Source: VRUE01 sp035605695 (GTDB lineage: Bacteria; Actinomycetota; Thermoleophilia; Solirubrobacterales; 70-9). From it: a stretch of DNA of 64,000 nucleotides. Location: the NCBI GenBank assembly GCA_035605695.1, contig DATNGZ010000019.1, forward strand, positions 168,135 to 232,134, read 5' to 3'. Of this stretch, positions 57,732 through 64,000 are shown in pieces. Under the pieces are notes generated by a model. That model ran no database searches. It saw only the letters and a program-made list of their open reading frames with translations, and was not told the origin of the DNA. Position 1 is the stretch's first letter. The number at the start of each line of letters is the position of its first letter. The position numbers and the translations under genes were made by a program.

Positions 57732-59378
57732 TCAGCCGTCGTAGCCGGCGTGAACGTGATCGCAGTGATCCGACCTGGCGAAAGCGGGACCGGGACCGTC
57801 AAGGTCGAAGCAGTAGATGAGCTCAGTCGGATGCGCCGGCGCCGGCAGGTAGGCGAGCGTCTGGCCCAGCTGGGCGCATGGGGCGTCGACCGCGGTGTCC
57901 GTGCAGGAGACTCCGTCGACCGCGGCGATGTCGACCGCCCGCCCGAAGTAATGATTGGAGACGTTGCCTTCGGTTGTGTACTCGGAGTGGTCGGAGCGCA
58001 GGGCCGAGATCGTCAGCTGATGATCTTGCGTGATCGCCCCGATCAGCGCGATGATTCGCGGGTCGAGCGCGCCCGAGGTGATGTCGCGCAACTCGAGGTC
58101 GTTGGAGAGTGTGAGGTTGTTCCAGTTAATCGAGGAGCCGACGGTGCCGGGGAGTTCCAGCGGCCAATCGATCGTGGTGACCTGGCACTTGCCTTCCAGC
58201 TGTTCGGCGTCGGCGAGGACCGCCTGCACGTACCACTGCGCCTGGTTGTGGGTGAAGATGCCGGCCCGCAGGCTACCCCGCGACCAGATCAGGCGGGCGA
58301 GGGTCGCGGCCGAGTCGGCCGGGTCGCCGCGGTGGATGTGGCCGTCTTCGTCGCCGTCGACGGCGTAGGTGCTCCACTCGCTTGGTTCCAGGCCGAGCGG
58401 GCCGCGCAGGCGCAGCTGCTCTTTGCCCATGCCGCGGCCGAAGTTCGACTCGAGTCGGGCTACGGCCGCGAGCGCCCAAACGCCGCGCTGGCCGAGGTCG
58501 TAGCGGCTGGCCGCCGCCTCGAAGGCTTCCATGTAGGAGTCGGGGATTTCGTCGCGCCAGCCCGGCGCCGGCTCGCAGCTGAAGCTCCGCAGCTGCGGCG
58601 TCAAGGCGAAGCCGCCCGCTACTCCGGTGCCGAGCGCGCCGTAGCAGGAGGCATTTGCCAGGACCTCGGCGACGTACCAGTCGGCGTGGTTGTAGGCAAA
58701 GATCGCGTTGTAGGTGTCGGCTGGCATCCCCGCTGCGCTCAGGTAGCTGGCGGCAGCGAAGATCGCGTCTTCGGGATTGTAGGGGTCGCGGACGCCGTCG
58801 CCGTTGGCGTCGACTCCATACATGTCCCAGGTCGAGGGCAGGAACTGCATCCAGCCCACGGCGCCGGCCGAGGAGGGACCCATGTTGGTGCCGAAGGCGC
58901 TCTCGATGCCGTTGATCGAGGCGAGGATTGCAGCCCCTTGCGGGCCCAGGCCGTAGGTGTCAGCGGCGCGCTGATAGACCGGAATCAGGATCGGCGGCAC
59001 CCCGGAGGAGGCGCAGCTGGAACTCGGGATCGAGGGGATCACGAAGGTTTCGGATGGGCTCAGCGGCGCCGGTGTCGAGCCGCCGTCCGAGGGCGTTTCG
59101 GTCGCCGGCGTTTCCTTGCCCTGTTCGGGCTCCGGCGTGGCTCCGGCCGAGGTGCCGCCGGTGCTTTCGGGCTTCGCCGGGGTGGTCGGAGGGGCAGCCA
59201 GCGTGGCGCCTTCCTCGACCGGCACCGCGGCGGGCGCCACCGGGCTCGCCGGCTGGGCGGGCGCGCTGGCGCTCGGCGCCGTCGCGGCGGAGGGGTTCCA
59301 CTGGGCAGCCGACGCCGCGGGGGCGCTCAGCGCCGCCCCTACCGCCGCGGCGGCCAGCGTGTTGCGCAGCCTGCCCAT
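57732..59378 (-). CDS. Secreted multidomain cell-wall hydrolase (two lytic-transglycosylase modules plus an M15-like module)
   Basis: A 548-residue protein. The signal peptide is RLRNTLAAAAVGAALSAPAA, followed by about 90 residues of Pro/Ala/Thr-rich linker. Module 1 (about 125-240) has the catalytic Glu in ILASINGIESAFGTNMG and AVGWMQFLPSTWDMYGVDAN, MltB-like. Module 2 (about 275-395) repeats the fold with LAAVARLESNFGRGMG. The C-terminal module has NHYFGRAVDIAAVDG and RSDHCDHVHAGYDG, the HxxGxAxD/HxH zinc pattern of M15 peptidases. It starts at ATG 59378, coupled to the membrane protein upstream. Confidence 0.85.
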   Translation of the reverse strand: MGRLRNTLAAAAVGAALSAPAASAAQWNPSAATAPSASAPAQPASPVAPAAVPVEEGATLAAPPTTPAKPESTGGTSAGATPEPEQGKETPATETPSDGGSTPAPLSPSETFVIPSIPSSSCASSGVPPILIPVYQRAADTYGLGPQGAAILASINGIESAFGTNMGPSSAGAVGWMQFLPSTWDMYGVDANGDGVRDPYNPEDAIFAAASYLSAAGMPADTYNAIFAYNHADWYVAEVLANASCYGALGTGVAGGFALTPQLRSFSCEPAPGWRDEIPDSYMEAFEAAASRYDLGQRGVWALAAVARLESNFGRGMGKEQLRLRGPLGLEPSEWSTYAVDGDEDGHIHRGDPADSAATLARLIWSRGSLRAGIFTHNQAQWYVQAVLADAEQLEGKCQVTTIDWPLELPGTVGSSINWNNLTLSNDLELRDITSGALDPRIIALIGAITQDHQLTISALRSDHSEYTTEGNVSNHYFGRAVDIAAVDGVSCTDTAVDAPCAQLGQTLAYLPAPAHPTELIYCFDLDGPGPAFARSDHCDHVHAGYDG

Positions 59379-60292
59379 CAGCCCAGCACGTCCGTGACGC
59401 GCCACTCGCCTGTCTTTTTGTCGCGCTGCATGTCGATGCGGAGCTCGCTGGTGACCCCCACCCGCAGCAGCGAGACGCTGAGCGTGTAGGTGTCGCCGTG
59501 CTGAGGGCCGGGGACCAGGTTCAACACCTTGGCCTGTGGCACCTTCACGTTGGCGGGTAGGCGCGGCGGGCGGCGCAACAACGAGCGGGCGAGCTCGGGC
59601 GTCGCGGTCGCGGCGAAGCTCGTGCGGACCTTGGCGTCGCTGCGGCCGGTCTCGTAGAGGACGAAAGCGCCGGCGAACTGGCGCCCGACCTTGGTCGCGG
59701 CGGGGCCTGCGGGGACGACTTTCGATGCCGCCGCAGCCGTGCCGGCGGAAGGAGAATTGGCCGTTTCCGTTTCTGTCGTTGCGGCGGCGGCCGTTTCAGG
59801 CGCTTCGCTCGATTCCTTGGCGGCGGACCCGCTACTGGTGTCAGCGGTGCTGCTCGCTTTGGGAGTGAAATCGGGAGTTGCGCCTTTGAGCACCGGTGCC
59901 GCTTGAGCCAGGGCCTCTTTCGAAGCCGCTGCGCTCACTACCGGAGCCACGACCGGGACTGAGGTCTGCTGCGTCTGCGGAGCTGAGCCACCGCCGCTGC
60001 CGGACGCCCAAAGGAGCCCGAAGATGCCGGCGCCGACCGCGAGGAGAGCCATGACGGCGACTCCCGCGGCGCGGAGCGCCCCGCTCCAGTCGCCGGTCCG
60101 CTCCTCGAGCGGCCAGACCAGCCCCCGCTCAATCGCCCAGGCGGCTCGCTCGAAGGGCCACTTGACCACCTCGGCCACCGCGCGCAGGGCGTCGCTGCCG
60201 CGCCAGACAACGCGGTCCTCCACCGCAAGCGCGGCGTTAGAAAGGAAAGAGCGGATTGAGGCAGACGAGCTGATTCGGGGACGTCCAGGCAT
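59378..60292 (-). CDS. Single-pass membrane protein with an extracytoplasmic domain, partner of the wall hydrolase
   Basis: A 304-residue protein. An amphipathic Trp-rich N-terminal third (WPFERAAWAIERGLVWPLEE) leads to one membrane helix (AGVAVMALLAVGAGIFGLLW). A low-complexity Ser/Thr/Ala/Glu linker of about 100 residues follows, then a compact C-terminal domain (FAGAFVLYETGRSDAKVRTS; VLNLVPGPQHGDTYTLSVSL). The stop overlaps the hydrolase start as TGATG, so the two probably act together outside the membrane. No family is recognised. A 13-bp palindrome TTGGTTAAACCAA lies just upstream of its ATG. Confidence 0.75.
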   Translation of the reverse strand: MPGRPRISSSASIRSFLSNAALAVEDRVVWRGSDALRAVAEVVKWPFERAAWAIERGLVWPLEERTGDWSGALRAAGVAVMALLAVGAGIFGLLWASGSGGGSAPQTQQTSVPVVAPVVSAAASKEALAQAAPVLKGATPDFTPKASSTADTSSGSAAKESSEAPETAAAATTETETANSPSAGTAAAASKVVPAGPAATKVGRQFAGAFVLYETGRSDAKVRTSFAATATPELARSLLRRPPRLPANVKVPQAKVLNLVPGPQHGDTYTLSVSLLRVGVTSELRIDMQRDKKTGEWRVTDVLG

Positions 60293-60348
60293 GAATTGGT
60301 TAAACCAAGAGCTTATGTCGGATTTTGACTGCTTTCCCTTAACACCGG

Positions 60349-62923
<2,575 letters not shown>

Positions 62924-62937
<14 letters not shown>

Positions 62938-63229
62938 TCGCGCCTCCTTCCAATTCTCTCAGCCTGCGTTCCAGATCCAGCACCTTCTCCACACCGGCGA
63001 GGTTCAGGCCTTCGGCGGTCAGCTGCTGGATCCGCCGCAGGCGCTCGACGTCGCGCTGCGAGTAGAGGCGGGTGTTCTTTGGTGAGCGCTTGGGGCGGAT
63101 CAGGCCCCGCGCCTCGTAGATCCGCAGTGTCTGGGGATGCATGTGGGCGAGCTCGGCGGCGACCGAGATCATGAAGACCCCCTGATCGGAGTCGATCGAG
63201 ACCTCGATCCGTTCGCGCCGTACGCTCAT
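62924..63229 (-). CDS. hspR: HspR-type MerR-family heat-shock repressor
   Basis: A 101-residue MerR protein: FMISVAAELAHMHPQTLRIY then EARGLIRPKRSPKNTRLYSQ and RDVERLRRIQQLTAEGLNLA give the winged helix, and VEKVLDLERRLRELEGGANA a short coiled coil. HspR represses dnaK/clpB operons at HAIR inverted repeats with DnaK as co-repressor; the HAIR site should lie upstream of dnaK, outside this window. ATG 63229 overlaps the dnaJ stop as ATGA. Confidence 0.94.
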
Positions 63230-64000
63230 TGGCGCCTCGCTTGTGCCAGCAGCTCGGCGCGCGGGTCAGTGCCGTTGAAAGCTTCCGCCAGCTGCGCCGC
63301 CGCCTCCTCCTGCTCCTTGGTCAGCTTCTCCGGCATCTCGATCTCGAGCCGGTAGCGGACGTCGCCCTTGCCGCGGCCCTTCGCCTTCGGCGCGCCCTCG
63401 CCGCGCAGGCGCTGGATCGAGCCGTGCTTGGTGCCCGGCTTGACCTTGATCTTCTTCGTGCCGTCGAGGGTTGGCACTTCGATCGTCGCCCCGCGCAGCG
63501 CCTCGGCGATCGTGATCGGCACCGTCACCTCGAGGTTGCCGCCGTCGAGCCTCTTGAAGACCGGCGACGCGGCGACGCGGGTGATGACGAAGAGGTCGCC
63601 GGGCGGACCGCCCCGCTGCCCCGCCTCGCCCTTGCCGGCGAGGCGGATCCGCGCCCCGTTTTTGACCCCGGCGGGGATGTTGACCCTGTAGCGCTTGGTC
63701 TGCTGGGTCAGGCCGGAGCCGCGGCAGGTGGGGCAGGGGTCCTCAATGATCTGGCCAGCGCCTCCACACTGTGGGCAGGGCTGGCTGATCGAGAAGAAGC
63801 CCTGGCTCTGGGAGTCGATGCCGCGGCCATCGCAGCGCGGGCATACGACCGGGCTGGTCCCGGGCTCGGCGCCGCTGCCGCCACAGGTCTGGCAGCGCTC
63901 GGACTTCGGCACGGTGACCGACACCTGCGAGCCCCTGACCGCCTGGTCGAAGCTGAGCCGGACCTCCGTCTCGAGGTCGCGTCCGCGCGCCGCATCCGGC
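63226..64000 (-). CDS. dnaJ: DnaJ co-chaperone (partial, N-terminus beyond right edge)
   Basis: The frame is open from the right edge to the stop at 63226 (257 codons seen). The visible part starts in the region before the zinc domain (GRDLETEVRLSFDQAVRGSQ). It then has the four CxxCxGxG-type repeats (CQTCGGSGAEPG, CPRCDGRGID, CPQCGGAGQIIED, CPTCRGSGLTQQ) and the C-terminal substrate domains (IRLAGKGEAGQRGGPPGDLF). The J-domain is outside the window. It heads the visible part of dnaJ-hspR-clpB. Confidence 0.95.
   Translation of the reverse strand, partial: PDAARGRDLETEVRLSFDQAVRGSQVSVTVPKSERCQTCGGSGAEPGTSPVVCPRCDGRGIDSQSQGFFSISQPCPQCGGAGQIIEDPCPTCRGSGLTQQTKRYRVNIPAGVKNGARIRLAGKGEAGQRGGPPGDLFVITRVAASPVFKRLDGGNLEVTVPITIAEALRGATIEVPTLDGTKKIKVKPGTKHGSIQRLRGEGAPKAKGRGKGDVRYRLEIEMPEKLTKEQEEAAAQLAEAFNGTDPRAELLAQARRQ

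Overview
The window is very GC-rich, nearly fully coding DNA, and reads as a chromosome segment of a high-GC actinobacterium. Several things suggest the class Thermoleophilia (Solirubrobacterales-like): dnaJ-hspR-clpB in actinobacterial order, a stand-alone purS, a ThiS-ThiG fusion, frequent GTG/TTG starts and ATGA/TGATG overlaps, and secreted proteins with Ig-like or type-3 calcium repeats. The lineage is inferred from style and gene content, not from a marker gene.

Layout. 1-5.4 kb: a membrane protein running off the left edge and its ECF sigma factor, a methyltransferase, a decayed surface-protein tail, a TetR regulator, exonuclease III, a cupin and a small membrane protein. 5.6-10.8 kb: a coupled minus-strand operon (PAP2 phosphatase, diacylglycerol-kinase-like lipid kinase, DUF1206 membrane protein, PhoD-like phosphatase) facing a divergent second PAP2 gene. 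11.1-18.3 kb: a seven-gene catabolic operon (TetR, metallo-beta-lactamase hydrolase, AMP-dependent acyl-CoA ligase, APC permease, enoyl-CoA hydratase, amidohydrolase, enoyl-CoA hydratase). 18.3-21.9 kb: an accessory patch holding a subtilase remnant, a frameshifted ORF6N gene, two tRNA-Ala genes around a very acidic protein gene, a tRNA-abutting PD-(D/E)XK-like nuclease, and a 31-residue peptide gene divergent from a PqqD/RRE-like gene.

21.9-31.8 kb is a lipoate and 2-oxoacid dehydrogenase region: lipB-lipA, pdhA-pdhB-pdhC and lpdA, with a membrane protein, a DsbA-like protein and a VapBC pair between them. LipB/LipA make the lipoyl group carried by the E2 (PdhC), and LpdA reoxidises it. 32.3-35.3 kb holds thiamine genes: thiE on the minus strand and, behind a TPP riboswitch, thiO and a thiS-thiG fusion. 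Purine genes lie in several blocks: purN-purH, purF, purC-purS-purQ-purL, and a GYD protein gene with purD-purE-purB. Between them are secreted proteins, a TetR/MFS efflux pair, a sugar-type ABC ATPase, a P450, an amine oxidase and a second toxin-antitoxin pair. The right end carries a multidomain wall hydrolase with a membrane partner, then clpB-hspR-dnaJ.

The most unusual signal is structural DNA. About 95-bp nested palindromes with shared ends occur four times: once inside a membrane-protein gene, twice inside pdhC where they encode both interdomain linkers, and once between purE and purB. A second, roughly 40-bp palindrome occurs three times, only between convergent genes. Two further long perfect palindromes lie between divergent genes. 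The best candidate for an undescribed peptide system is the 31-residue YxxP-containing peptide next to the PqqD/RRE-like gene, with no maturation enzyme beside it.
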